A stretch of 64,000 nucleotides of DNA, taken from assembly GCA_964652025.1 (NCBI GenBank), contig CAZYZX010000005.1, forward strand, positions 157,471 to 221,470, given 5' to 3'. Of this stretch, positions 1-8,155 are shown one piece after another. Made by a program: the position numbers and the translations under genes. The stretch is from JAEXOD01 sp964652025 (GTDB lineage: Bacteria > Bacteroidota > Ignavibacteria > Ignavibacteriales > Melioribacteraceae). Position 1 is the first letter of the stretch. Every line of letters starts with the position of its first letter. The notes beneath the pieces are model-generated. The model searched no databases, was not told the origin of the DNA, and saw only the letters and a list, made by a program, of their open reading frames with translations.

Positions 1-2
1 AA

Positions 3-401
3 AGTAAATATATTGAAGGTAAAATTGATAAAGTATATGTTGCATATAACGAATTTAAATCTGTTATGCAACAAAAATTAAAGTTAGAAGAGTTTTTACC
101 ATTAAAACGTTCTGGTAATACAGAAAGTAGAGTTACTACAGAGTATATTTACGAACCAAGTAAATCCGACATAATTGATTCACTAATTCCACGTGCATTA
201 AATGCCAAGATGTATAAGATATTATTAGAATCTTATGCTGCGGAATTAGGAGCAAGAATGACAGCAATGGATATGGCAACCGAGAATGCAAAAGAAATAA
301 TAAGAACATTACGTATTACTTACAATAAAGCACGTCAGGCTGCAATTACCAAAGAGATATCTGAAATAGTAACCGGCGCAAATGCATTAAAAGAAAGCTA
401 A
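3..401 (+). CDS. atpG: ATP synthase F1 gamma subunit, C-terminal part
   Basis: The open frame runs in from the left window edge with no start codon, so only the last 132 residues or so are present. The C-terminal part matches the gamma subunit: the stretch around MYKILLESYAAELGARMTAM followed by ATENAKEI and TYNKARQAAITKEISEIV is the conserved C-terminal helix that forms the rotating central shaft with the N-terminal helix. It couples proton flow through F0 to ATP synthesis in F1 at the inner membrane. An internal ATG at 66 is not the start, because conserved-looking sequence (KYIEGKIDKVYVAYNEFKS) precedes it in frame. The remaining atp genes would lie upstream, outside the window. The call is secure from the C-terminal signature. 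Confidence 0.93.
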   Translation, partial: SKYIEGKIDKVYVAYNEFKSVMQQKLKLEEFLPLKRSGNTESRVTTEYIYEPSKSDIIDSLIPRALNAKMYKILLESYAAELGARMTAMDMATENAKEIIRTLRITYNKARQAAITKEISEIVTGANALKES

Positions 402-408
402 TTAATTG

Positions 409-439
409 TTGATATTTTGATTAAAATTTGTTATATTTG
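409..439 (+). promoter_or_regulatory. Bacteroidetes-type promoter for ffh
   Basis: A TATATTTG element at 432-439 fits the Bacteroidetes -7 consensus TAnnTTTG exactly, with a TTG at 409-411 as a possible -33 element 20 nt upstream. The expected transcript start would be only a few bases before the ATG at 452, giving a very short leader without a Shine-Dalgarno sequence. The -7 match is seen; promoter activity is inferred. Confidence 0.55.
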
Positions 440-451
440 CAAGCTTGCAAT

Positions 452-1819
452 ATGTTTGAAGACTTAACACAGAAAATAGAAAAAGTACTAAAGAAAGTAA
501 CCGGACAGGGAAGACTTTCGGAAAGTAATATAGCGGATACTCTTAGAGAGATTCGCGTTGTTCTTTTAGATGCTGATGTAAACTATAAGGTTGCCAAAAA
601 GTTTATAGATGACGTTAAAGAAAAAGCGCTAGGTAAAGAAGTAATTACTTCGGTAACACCCGGTCAGTTAATAACAAAAATAATATATGATGAATTAACT
701 GAATTAATGGGTGGACGCAATAGCGAGCTTACGGTAAATCCGAGTGGATTAACAGTAATTTTGCTTGTTGGATTACAAGGTAGTGGTAAAACTACATTTG
801 CGGGTAAATTAGCAAAATACTTAAAAGATAAAAATCGCAAAGTACTTTTGACCGCTGCAGATATATACCGACCAGCAGCTATTGACCAATTGAAATTACT
901 TGGTGAAAAATTAAATGTACCAGTTTTTTCAATTGATGGTTTAAAAGATGCCGTTAAAATAGCAGAAGATAGCATAAAATATGCTAAAGAAAACGGATTA
1001 GATACCGTAATAATAGATACAGCAGGGCGCTTACATGTAGACGAAACATTAATGGAAGAAGTAGGTAATATAAAGAAAAAAGTAAACCCTACTGAAACAT
1101 TATTTGTAGTAGATAGCATGACTGGTCAAGATGCGGTTAACTCTGCCAAAGCATTTCACGATAGAGTAGATTATGATGGCATAGTATTAACCAAATTAGA
1201 TGGAGATACAAGAGGCGGTTGTGCGTTATCTATAAAAGCAGTGGTAGATAGACCTATTAAATTTATCAGTTTGGGTGAAAAATTAGATACGATCGAGATA
1301 TTTCATCCAGACAGAATGGCTTCTAGAATATTGGGGCGTGGTGATATAATTTCTTTAGTGGAAAAAGCCCAAGCTCAGTTTGACCAAAACGAAGCCGAAG
1401 ATTTGCAGAAAAAAATGTTAGAGAACAAATTTGACTTTAACGATTTTTTAAAGCAAATTAAAATGATAAAAAAGATGGGGTCTATAAAGTCTTTATTATC
1501 TATGATACCAGGACTTGGAAGTGCAATAAAAGATACAGAAATAGATGATAAAGAGTTAGTAAAGGTTGAAGCAATAATTCAATCTATGACTAAAGAGGAG
1601 AGAAAAAATCCTAAAATACTAAACGGCAGCCGAAGAAAAAGAATAGCCTTAGGAAGTGGAAATACAATACAAGATGTAAACAGGCTGGTTAAACAGTTTG
1701 ATGAGATGAAAAATATGATGAGAATGTTCCAGTCTAAAGGCGGTGCGCAACTGCTTAGTGGTGGAACAATAAATAAAAATAAAAGTAAAAACAAAAAGAA
1801 GAAAAAAAAGAAAAGATAA
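452..1819 (+). CDS. ffh: Signal recognition particle protein Ffh (SRP54)
   Basis: This GTPase binds 4.5S RNA and signal sequences of nascent membrane and secreted proteins and delivers ribosomes to FtsY at the membrane. The N domain (about residues 1-90) is followed by the NG GTPase with P-loop GLQGSGKTT near residues 107-115, then DTAGR and TKLDG. The methionine-rich M domain follows, with KKMGSIKSLLSMIPGLG and the SRP-RNA-binding stretch NGSRRKRIALGSG. The C-terminus is an unusually lysine-rich tail ending in KKKKKKKR. The frame is open from a TTG at 428, but the family normally begins at MFEDLTQK, so the ATG at 452 is preferred. That ATG has no Shine-Dalgarno sequence, and the promoter above puts it close to the transcript start. 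The gene heads the ffh-rpsP-khpA-rimM-trmD-rplS cluster. Confidence 0.96.
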   Translation: MFEDLTQKIEKVLKKVTGQGRLSESNIADTLREIRVVLLDADVNYKVAKKFIDDVKEKALGKEVITSVTPGQLITKIIYDELTELMGGRNSELTVNPSGLTVILLVGLQGSGKTTFAGKLAKYLKDKNRKVLLTAADIYRPAAIDQLKLLGEKLNVPVFSIDGLKDAVKIAEDSIKYAKENGLDTVIIDTAGRLHVDETLMEEVGNIKKKVNPTETLFVVDSMTGQDAVNSAKAFHDRVDYDGIVLTKLDGDTRGGCALSIKAVVDRPIKFISLGEKLDTIEIFHPDRMASRILGRGDIISLVEKAQAQFDQNEAEDLQKKMLENKFDFNDFLKQIKMIKKMGSIKSLLSMIPGLGSAIKDTEIDDKELVKVEAIIQSMTKEERKNPKILNGSRRKRIALGSGNTIQDVNRLVKQFDEMKNMMRMFQSKGGAQLLSGGTINKNKSKNKKKKKKKR

Positions 1820-1848
1820 TTTAATAATTACTTGGAGGTAATAGTAAT

Positions 1849-2259
1849 TTGGCAGTAAAGCTAAGATTAAGAAGAATGGGTAAAAAGAGACAACCATTAT
1901 ATAAAGTGGTTGCAGCAGATTCGAGAAGCCCAAGAGATGGTAAATTTATAGAAGCATTGGGAAACTATAACCCAAGAACCGAACCACTAACTGTTGAAAT
2001 AAATGCAAAAAAAGCTATTGAGTGGTTAGAAAAAGGTGCTCAACCAACAGATACCGTTAGAACACTTTTATCTAAATTAGGAATATTATACCAATTTGAA
2101 CTAAAAAAACAAGGCTTATCTGAAGAAGAAATAGCTAAGAAAGTGGAAGAGTGGAAATCAGCTAATCCATTAAAAGTAAAAGAACCTGTTAAAAAAGAAG
2201 CAAAAGTTGAAAATAATGAGGAAGTAAAAGGTGCTGCTTCCGAAGAAGTACAAAATTAA
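1849..2259 (+). CDS. rpsP: 30S ribosomal protein S16
   Basis: S16 binds 16S rRNA in the body of the small subunit and helps its assembly. The first 85 residues carry the family pattern (VKLRLRRMGKKRQPLYKVVA, DSRSPRDGKFIEALG.YNP). The 136-residue protein is longer than a typical 80-90 residue S16 because of a charged, Lys/Glu-rich C-terminal tail, as is common in the Bacteroidetes group. Translation starts at a TTG (1849-1851) supported by a good Shine-Dalgarno GGAGG at 1834-1838. It lies 29 bp after ffh, in the usual gene order. Confidence 0.96.
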   Translation: MAVKLRLRRMGKKRQPLYKVVAADSRSPRDGKFIEALGNYNPRTEPLTVEINAKKAIEWLEKGAQPTDTVRTLLSKLGILYQFELKKQGLSEEEIAKKVEEWKSANPLKVKEPVKKEAKVENNEEVKGAASEEVQN

Positions 2260-2308
2260 TTTTTGTACAAATAACTGTGCACCATGCTAATTTAATTAAG
2301 GTATTCTT

Positions 2309-2542
2309 ATGAAAGAATTTGTAGAATTTATTGCGAAACATTTGGTAGACTCACCGGAAAACGTATCAGTTGTAGATGAATATCCGGATGAAAAAACTAT
2401 TGAGTTAACCCTTAAAGTTGGTCCAGATGATGTTGGTAAAGTTATTGGTAAACAAGGTAAAACCGCACAAGCAATGCGTGTTTTATTAACTGCCGTAGCT
2501 GCCAAAGAAGGTAAAAGATCAATTTTAAAGGTTTTAGATTAA
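2309..2542 (+). CDS. khpA: KH-domain RNA-binding protein KhpA
   Basis: A 77-residue single KH domain protein. The RNA-binding loop is seen as VIGKQGKTAQAMRVLL, with the GxxG motif (GKQG). It belongs to the KhpA/YlqC family, which is conserved between rpsP and rimM in many bacteria. It binds RNA, in some species together with KhpB, and influences cell envelope growth and small-RNA control; which role applies here cannot be read from the sequence. Length and position are typical. Confidence 0.92.
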   Translation: MKEFVEFIAKHLVDSPENVSVVDEYPDEKTIELTLKVGPDDVGKVIGKQGKTAQAMRVLLTAVAAKEGKRSILKVLD

Positions 2543-2552
2543 TTAATTTAAG

Positions 2553-3080
2553 TTGGCAGATAATACAGATTTCTTTCTAATTGCCGAAGCATTCGCTCTT
2601 TCTAAATATGAAGGTTATATTACTATAAAATCATATTCGGACTACCCGGATAGATTTTTTGACCTGAAGAGTGTTTATATTGATGTTTTCGGACAATTTA
2701 AAGAATTTCTTATTGAAGATGTTTTACTTTCAAAAAACGTAATTAACGTAAAATTCGTTAATTTTAATACAAGCGAAGAAGTACGTTTTTTGATTGGTAA
2801 GGAGATATTTGTTAAACCCGGGTTTGAAATAAAACTTGGGGAAGATGAGTATTTTATTCATGACCTAATTGGTAGCAGAGTTTTTAAAAATGGTGTGTTC
2901 TTTGGAATAATTGAAGATGTTATTTGCTTACCTGCAAATGATGTTTATGTTGTTAAAGATACTAACAATAACGAGGTTTTAATTCCTGCGGTTAAAGATT
3001 TTATAAAATCTTTTAACCCGAAAGATAAAATTATGGAAATAACAGAAAACTTGTACTTTGAGGATGAGAATGAGGATTGA
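2553..3080 (+). CDS. rimM: Ribosome maturation factor RimM
   Basis: RimM helps 16S rRNA processing and maturation of the 30S head, and it binds ribosomal protein S19. The 175-residue protein has an N-terminal RimM barrel (FFLIAEAFALSKYEGYITIK) and a C-terminal PRC-barrel segment (DLIGSRVFKNGVFFGIIEDV, then DVYVVKDTNNNEVLIPAVKDFI). The frame opens at TTG 2553, only 10 bp after khpA; no ATG lies near the conserved N-terminus. The 3' end overlaps trmD by 11 bp, which suggests translational coupling. Confidence 0.9.
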   Translation: MADNTDFFLIAEAFALSKYEGYITIKSYSDYPDRFFDLKSVYIDVFGQFKEFLIEDVLLSKNVINVKFVNFNTSEEVRFLIGKEIFVKPGFEIKLGEDEYFIHDLIGSRVFKNGVFFGIIEDVICLPANDVYVVKDTNNNEVLIPAVKDFIKSFNPKDKIMEITENLYFEDENED

Positions 3081-3750
3081 TATTATTTCTGCGGTTCCAG
3101 ATTTGCTTAAAAGTCCTTTAGAGACAAGTATTATAAAACGAGCTGTTGATAAAAAGAAAGTTGAGATATATGTTCATAATTTGCGAGATTATACACACGA
3201 TAAACATAAACAAATAGATGATAAACCTTTTGCAGGTGGACCGGGAATGCTATTAAAGCCGGAACCTTTTTTTGAATGTATTGAGAAGTTAAAATCTGAA
3301 AGAGAATATGAACATATAATTTTTACTACACCAGCAGGTGTTAGGTATAATCAAAAAATAGCAAATAAATTTTCATTAGCAAATAACATTATAGTAATAG
3401 CGGGGCATTATAAAGGAATTGATGATAGAGTGCGAGAAGCCTTTGCAACAGATGAAATATCAATTGGTGATTTTGTTCTTAGCGGTGGAGAACTTTTAGC
3501 ATTAGTAATTGTAGATTCTGTTGTAAGGTTAATACCTGGTGTGCTAAATGATAGTGAAAGTGCGTTGAATGACTCATTTATGGATGGAGAAATAATAGAA
3601 GCACCATATTACACACGCCCTGCAGAGTATAGAGGAATGAAAGTGCCAGAGGTTTTACTTTCTGGTAACGAAAAACTTATAAAAGAATGGAAAAATGAGC
3701 AATCGCTTATTTTGACTGAAAAGTGGAAAAACAAAAATAGATTGGAGTAA
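3070..3750 (+). CDS. trmD: tRNA (guanine-37-N1)-methyltransferase TrmD
   Basis: TrmD methylates G37 next to the anticodon of tRNAs reading CNN codons, using S-adenosylmethionine, and so prevents +1 frameshifting. The SPOUT-fold signature is clear: DKPFAGGPGMLLKPEPFF, AGHYKGIDDRV, and the SAM-binding trefoil knot stretch around SIGDFVLSGGELLALVIVDS. The frame opens at TTG 3058 and has ATGs at 3064 and 3070. The 3070 start gives the usual MRIDIISAVPDLL N-terminus and has GAGG at 3060-3063 at proper spacing, so it is preferred (226 residues). Confidence 0.95.
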   Translation: MRIDIISAVPDLLKSPLETSIIKRAVDKKKVEIYVHNLRDYTHDKHKQIDDKPFAGGPGMLLKPEPFFECIEKLKSEREYEHIIFTTPAGVRYNQKIANKFSLANNIIVIAGHYKGIDDRVREAFATDEISIGDFVLSGGELLALVIVDSVVRLIPGVLNDSESALNDSFMDGEIIEAPYYTRPAEYRGMKVPEVLLSGNEKLIKEWKNEQSLILTEKWKNKNRLE

Positions 3751-3753
3751 ATA

Positions 3754-4101
3754 ATGGACTTAATTAAAGAAATTGTAGCGGAACAACAAAAATCAGATTA
3801 CCCGGCATTTAAACCCGGAGATAGAATTAGAGTTCACGTTAGAGTAATTGAAGGTGATAAAGAAAGAATACAGCCTTTTGAAGGTGATGTAATAGCAATT
3901 CGTGGTGCTGGTGCTTCTAAAACATTTACTGTTAGAAAAATTGCAAGTGGTGTTGGTGTAGAAAGAATTTTCCCTTTTAATACTCCTAAAATTGCTAAAA
4001 TTGAAGTAATACGTGAAGGAAAAGTACGCAGAGCAAAACTTTATTACTTACGTGGATTATCTGGTAAAGCTGCTCGCATTAAAGACAAAAATCTTAAATA
4101 A
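3754..4101 (+). CDS. rplS: 50S ribosomal protein L19
   Basis: L19 sits at the 30S-50S interface near the A site. The 115-residue protein shows the family pattern: FKPGDRIRVHVRVIEGDKER, IQPFEGDVIAIRGAG, FTVRKIASGVGVERIFP, VRRAKLYYLR. The length is normal. It begins 3 bp after trmD (ATG 3754) with GGAG just upstream, and is the last gene of the cluster before a strong terminator. Confidence 0.97.
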   Translation: MDLIKEIVAEQQKSDYPAFKPGDRIRVHVRVIEGDKERIQPFEGDVIAIRGAGASKTFTVRKIASGVGVERIFPFNTPKIAKIEVIREGKVRRAKLYYLRGLSGKAARIKDKNLK

Positions 4102-4127
4102 TAGTACTAACTAATATATTAATTTTT

Positions 4128-4149
4128 AAGCCGCTTATGCGGCTTTTTA
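4128..4149 (+). terminator. Rho-independent terminator after rplS
   Basis: Perfect 7-bp stem AAGCCGC / GCGGCTT (4128-4134 with 4139-4145) with a TTAT loop, followed by T residues. It ends the ffh-rplS transcript. Confidence 0.9.
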
Positions 4150-4158
4150 TTTTAAAGT

Positions 4159-4920
4159 ATGATAAACATTTTATTACCTAATCTTATTTATGCCAAGATA
4201 TTTGCAAAACTTATTCCCGATAAATTTGCTGCAAATATTAAATATAAACAAGCTTCGTTACTAAGCAAGGACTTAGCTAATGAAAGTGCAGATATTGCAT
4301 TAATTCCTTCGTTTGATTTGCTATCACATCCAAATTTTTTTATTTCGGAAAGGTATGGTATATCTTGTGATGGTTTATTAAGCACTGCTAATGTTTTTTA
4401 TAACTCTAATAATAAAGAAATAGAAACTTTTCACTTATTTGGTGATGTAACTTCTAATGAAGTACTTTTGCCAAAAGTGCTTTTTTTAGAAAAACTATCT
4501 AAAAAAGTTAATGTAACACTTTCTAGTACTGCTCCTATTTTAGGAGAAAAGGATTTTATTATAGTTGGTGACCTTAATTTTAGCGAAGAATATTTTAATA
4601 AGGGTGTAAGCTTTGCTGAAGATGTTACAGAACTAATAAATTTTCCATATGTTAATTATGTTTTAGCTGCAAAAGATGAAAATTTATTGAAAGAGTTTAC
4701 AGAAGCTATTGAAGATAAAGATACTGATATAGAATTAATTTTAGAAGCTACGTTAGATGAATTACAATTATCTAATAATATTAAAACTTTTATAATAGAT
4801 AACTTTTTTTCTTTATATTTTGAAATTACAGAAAGTGAACGTTTTGGTTTAGAAGAGATGTTGAAATTACCATATTATAATGGACTTGTTGATGATATGG
4901 TAGAATTAAATTTTGTTTAA
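4159..4920 (+). CDS. MqnA/MqnD-like periplasmic-binding-fold protein, possible chorismate dehydratase
   Basis: This 253-residue protein resembles the MqnA family, which dehydrates chorismate to 3-enolpyruvyl-benzoate as the first step of futalosine-route menaquinone synthesis. The supporting stretch is SADIALIPSFDLLSHPNFFI followed by YGISCDGLLSTANVF, which parallels the VPS.E...NP...I.SDG.V.S pattern of MqnA. The rest is diverged and no other mqn genes are nearby, so the exact enzyme is uncertain. A related small substrate-binding protein of the same fold is the alternative. It has its own position between the rplS terminator and a bidirectional terminator, so it is probably transcribed alone. 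No Shine-Dalgarno sequence is evident. Confidence 0.5.
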   Translation: MINILLPNLIYAKIFAKLIPDKFAANIKYKQASLLSKDLANESADIALIPSFDLLSHPNFFISERYGISCDGLLSTANVFYNSNNKEIETFHLFGDVTSNEVLLPKVLFLEKLSKKVNVTLSSTAPILGEKDFIIVGDLNFSEEYFNKGVSFAEDVTELINFPYVNYVLAAKDENLLKEFTEAIEDKDTDIELILEATLDELQLSNNIKTFIIDNFFSLYFEITESERFGLEEMLKLPYYNGLVDDMVELNFV

Positions 4921-4921
4921 T

Positions 4922-4950
4922 AAAAAAGCCCGATTGCTCGGGCTTTTTTT
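4922..4950. terminator. Bidirectional terminator between mqnA-like gene and serA
   Basis: Stem GCCCGA/TCGGGC (4928-4933 with 4938-4943), loop TTGC, extended by an A6 tract on the left and a T7 tract on the right. It can serve the plus-strand gene ending at 4920 and the minus-strand serA ending at 4956. Confidence 0.9.
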
Positions 4951-4955
4951 GTTAA

Positions 4956-6140
4956 TTAAAGTTTTACGTGAAGTACCGAAAGCACATTCGGGTTATGCTC
5001 AATAACCTTTAACATTTCTTCAGTAGCAGGGGTTTTTAATACCAACGAGCAGCAAGCTACTAATCTGTCATCAAAAATTATATTTTGCATTTCTTCAATA
5101 TTAATATCCCCTTGCTTTAATACGTCTAAAACAGAAGCCAAAACGCCTGGTTTATCGTAATGCTTAACAGTTAATTGATAAGGATTTTCTGCAGGTTTAG
5201 CAGCATTAACCCAATGTAAAACAGTTCCAGTATTTTTGTAAGTTAATAATATTTTAACTGTTTCTTCTGCTACAGCATTTTGTGCTTGCTCTGTAGAAGC
5301 GCCAATATGGTGCGTTACGTATACATTTGGTAACCCCTGAAGTTTAGAGCTAACAGCCCCGGCTTTTCCTTCTGGTTCTCCATTAAAAACGTCTAAGCCA
5401 ACTTTTAGGTTCTTTTCTTTAATAGCTTCAATTAATGCATCTTCATCAATCACTTCTGCACGACTTGTATTAATTAAAATAGCTCCCGGTTTTAATAAAC
5501 CAAGTAGATTTTTGTTAAACATTCCTTTTGTAGAGGCATTAGCAGGTAAGTGTAAAGAAATAATATCAGCTTTAGGTAGTACTTCTTCTAAATTATCAAA
5601 TGGGGTTACATTTTCATCTGTAATAGGAATTACATCTTTTGCATAAACTTTAATACCAAAAGATAAAGCACGTTTAGCTAATTCTTTTCCAATATTTCCA
5701 TAGCCAATAATTGCAAGTGTTTTACCGGCTAAACCTTCTGCTTTAGAGTATTTATCTTTGTTCCAAACTCCATTATTAAAATCAATTACATTATCTGGTA
5801 TTTTTCTATCCAAAGCAATAATTAAACCCATAGCAAGTTCAGCAACCGCAATTGAGTTTTTGCCCGGACAATTTGCCACATAAACGCCTTTTTTGTTAGC
5901 AGCTTTTACGTCTATGTTGTTAAAACCAGCGCCAGCACGAACAACTAAATTAAGTGTGTTAGAGTTCATAATAGCATCTGCATTAACTTTAGTAGAGCGA
6001 ACTACAATAGTATCTACTTGATTAGAATATTTTGGGATATCATTTTCACCTAACTTAGGTTCATAAATTACTTCGATATCATTTTCCTTAAGCTTATTGA
6101 TATAAAACTCTGGGAATTTGTCTGCAATTAAAACTTTCAT
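4956..6140 (-). CDS. serA: D-3-phosphoglycerate dehydrogenase with C-terminal ACT domain
   Basis: It oxidises 3-phosphoglycerate to 3-phosphohydroxypyruvate with NAD, the first step of serine synthesis. The NAD-binding motif GYGNIG is at residues 146-151. The catalytic trio of this dehydrogenase family can be seen as Arg227 (NTSRAEV), Glu255 (FNGEPEG) and His278 (THHIGAST). A single ACT domain follows from about residue 320 (LTVKHYDKPGVLASVLDVLK), which in relatives senses serine. At 394 residues it is the short form with one ACT domain. Upstream of the ATG there is a GAGG ribosome-binding site. It is the last gene of the add-unknown-hutU-serA operon, 17 bp after hutU. Confidence 0.9.
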   Translation of the reverse strand: MKVLIADKFPEFYINKLKENDIEVIYEPKLGENDIPKYSNQVDTIVVRSTKVNADAIMNSNTLNLVVRAGAGFNNIDVKAANKKGVYVANCPGKNSIAVAELAMGLIIALDRKIPDNVIDFNNGVWNKDKYSKAEGLAGKTLAIIGYGNIGKELAKRALSFGIKVYAKDVIPITDENVTPFDNLEEVLPKADIISLHLPANASTKGMFNKNLLGLLKPGAILINTSRAEVIDEDALIEAIKEKNLKVGLDVFNGEPEGKAGAVSSKLQGLPNVYVTHHIGASTEQAQNAVAEETVKILLTYKNTGTVLHWVNAAKPAENPYQLTVKHYDKPGVLASVLDVLKQGDINIEEMQNIIFDDRLVACCSLVLKTPATEEMLKVIEHNPNVLSVLHVKL

Positions 6141-6157
6141 GTTAACCTCGTTAATAG

Positions 6158-7813
6158 TTATAAATTAAGCATAGGGATATTAATATTGAATTTTTTAGCA
6201 TTATTAATAGCACGTTCATAACCGGCATCAGCATGTCTAATAATACCCATGCCAGGGTCATAGGTCAAAACGCGTTGCAATCTTGCTTCAGCTTCTTTCG
6301 AGCCATCTGCAACAACAACCATGCCTGCGTGTATAGATTTACCAATACCAACGCCGCCCCCATGGTGAACGCTAACCCAACTAGCACCTCCAATGGCATT
6401 AAGTAATGCATTAAGGATGGGCCAATCTGCAATAGCATCGCTGCCATCAATCATTCCTTCTGTTTCTCTATAAGGAGAAGCAACAGAGCCGCAATCTAAA
6501 TGGTCTCTTCCAATAACAATAGGAGCTTTAACTTTACCTTCTGCAACAAGTTTATTAAAAATTAATCCCATTTTAGCTCTATCGCCATAACCAAGCCAGC
6601 AAATTCTAGCAGGTAAACCTTGAAAACTTACTTTTTCCTTAGCCATAGTAATCCAACGGGCTAAAGCTTTATCTTGGGGGAAAGTATCTAAAACAGCTTG
6701 GTCTGTAACATAAATATCGTTTGGGTCTCCAGAAAGGGCAGCCCAACGGAAAGGACCTTTACCATCGCAGAATAGCGGACGGATATACTCGGGCACAAAA
6801 CCGGGTATATCGAAAGCATTTTCAACTCCGTTTTCTTTAGCTTCACCGCGTATATTATTGCCATAATCAAAAGTAATTGCACCTAATTTTTGCATTTCTA
6901 ACATTGCTTTAAGGTGCACAACAATTGTTTCTTTAGCTTTTTTAATGTAAGTTTCTGGGTCAGTTTTTCTTAAATTGAAAGCTTCTTCTAAGGTGTACCC
7001 CATAGGCACATAACCGTTAAGTGTATCGTGAGCGCTTGTTTGGTCTGTAAGTACATCGGGAATTATTCCGCGCCTTAAAATTTCGGGTAAAACTTCTCCT
7101 GCATTACCAATTAAACCAACGGAAATAGCTTGCTTATTAGCTTTAGCTTTAAGTACAATATCTAAAGCTTCGTCTAAATTATCAGTCATTAAATCAATAT
7201 ACTTAGTATCAAGTCTTTTTTGAATTCGAGTTTTATCAACATCGATACCTAAAAAAGCAGCGCCATTCATAGTTGCGGCAAGAGGTTGAGCGCCACCCAT
7301 ACCACCTAATCCGGCGGTAAGTAAAAATTTACCTGATAAAGTTCCATCAAAGTGCTGCCTTGCACACTCTGCAAAAGTTTCATAAGTACCTTGTAAAATA
7401 CCTTGAGTACCAATATAAATCCAGCTGCCAGCTGTCATTTGTCCATACATAGTAAGTCCTAAAGCATCAAGGCGCCTAAACTCATCCCAAGTTGCCCAGT
7501 CGGGCACTAACATAGAGTTGGCGATAATAACTTTTGGAGCATCGGTATGGGTTTTAAATACGCCTACAGGTTTACCAGATTGAATTAGCAACGTTTCATC
7601 ATTATTTAATTGTTTTAAGGTTTTAATAATTGCTTCAAAGCTTTCTTTATTACGAGCAGCTTTTCCGTAACCACCATAAACAATTAATTCTTCTGGTTTT
7701 TCTGCCACTTCAGCGTCTAAGTTATTCATTAACATTCTAAGTGCGGCTTCTTGTATCCAGCCTTTACAACTAAGTTCTGTGCCACGTGGGGCTTTAATTG
7801 TTTTTAAGTCCAT
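6158..7813 (-). CDS. hutU: Urocanate hydratase (urocanase)
   Basis: It hydrates urocanate to imidazolonepropionate in histidine breakdown, using a tightly bound NAD. The 551-residue length is typical. Seen motifs include the NAD-binding segment GLGGMGGAQPLAATMNGA, the active-site region PARICWLGYGDRAKMGL with the conserved cysteine, and the terminal DAGYERA block. Neither hutH, hutI nor hutG is in the window. Instead it sits 2 bp after an unknown gene and upstream of serA. The histidine-degradation partners may be elsewhere in the genome. Confidence 0.95.
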   Translation of the reverse strand: MDLKTIKAPRGTELSCKGWIQEAALRMLMNNLDAEVAEKPEELIVYGGYGKAARNKESFEAIIKTLKQLNNDETLLIQSGKPVGVFKTHTDAPKVIIANSMLVPDWATWDEFRRLDALGLTMYGQMTAGSWIYIGTQGILQGTYETFAECARQHFDGTLSGKFLLTAGLGGMGGAQPLAATMNGAAFLGIDVDKTRIQKRLDTKYIDLMTDNLDEALDIVLKAKANKQAISVGLIGNAGEVLPEILRRGIIPDVLTDQTSAHDTLNGYVPMGYTLEEAFNLRKTDPETYIKKAKETIVVHLKAMLEMQKLGAITFDYGNNIRGEAKENGVENAFDIPGFVPEYIRPLFCDGKGPFRWAALSGDPNDIYVTDQAVLDTFPQDKALARWITMAKEKVSFQGLPARICWLGYGDRAKMGLIFNKLVAEGKVKAPIVIGRDHLDCGSVASPYRETEGMIDGSDAIADWPILNALLNAIGGASWVSVHHGGGVGIGKSIHAGMVVVADGSKEAEARLQRVLTYDPGMGIIRHADAGYERAINNAKKFNINIPMLNL

Positions 7814-7815
7814 AG

Positions 7816-8151
7816 TTATTCTTCAAAATGTTTTAAAAGTGATTTGTAGTTTATAAGCAATGGTTTATAAATCCATCTTTTAAAGAACCAACTTTTTTTA
7901 ATCTGTTCTTCTAAATGTTTTACATTAGCAGTTAAAGTGTTTTTAAGTCTATCTATTTCTGCTTTAGTAAGTTTAACATTTTCGGAATTAGTTCTTAATT
8001 TTTCTGCAATAGATTCAAAGTATTTTAATTCTACAGCATATTTAGGGTCTGCTTGAAGTTGTTTAATAGATTGATTACAAATTGTTAATAAAATTTTAGT
8101 CTCATTTTTATCGAAATTAAAAAAGTAATTTTTGAAAAGAGGTTTAGCCAT
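7816..8151 (-). CDS. Small helical protein of unknown function between add and hutU
   Basis: A 111-residue protein that I do not recognise. It is predicted largely helical and charged, with no cysteine pair, signal peptide or membrane segment. A central Lys/Glu-rich stretch (about residues 45-85) could form a coiled coil, and the C-terminus has aromatic residues (WFFKRWIYKP). It lies 4 bp after add and 2 bp before hutU on the same strand, so it is almost certainly co-transcribed and real. A weak GGTG ribosome-binding site precedes the ATG. No function is proposed. Confidence 0.7.
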   Translation of the reverse strand: MAKPLFKNYFFNFDKNETKILLTICNQSIKQLQADPKYAVELKYFESIAEKLRTNSENVKLTKAEIDRLKNTLTANVKHLEEQIKKSWFFKRWIYKPLLINYKSLLKHFEE

Positions 8152-8155
8152 AATA

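Noticed and set aside
428..451. N-terminal extension of ffh from a TTG at 428
   Set aside because: It would overlap the promoter -7 box and add residues not seen in Ffh; the family starts at MFEDL (ATG 452).
664..1119. 151-residue minus-strand frame inside ffh
   Set aside because: Antisense shadow of the conserved GTPase domain; the translated sequence has no family features.
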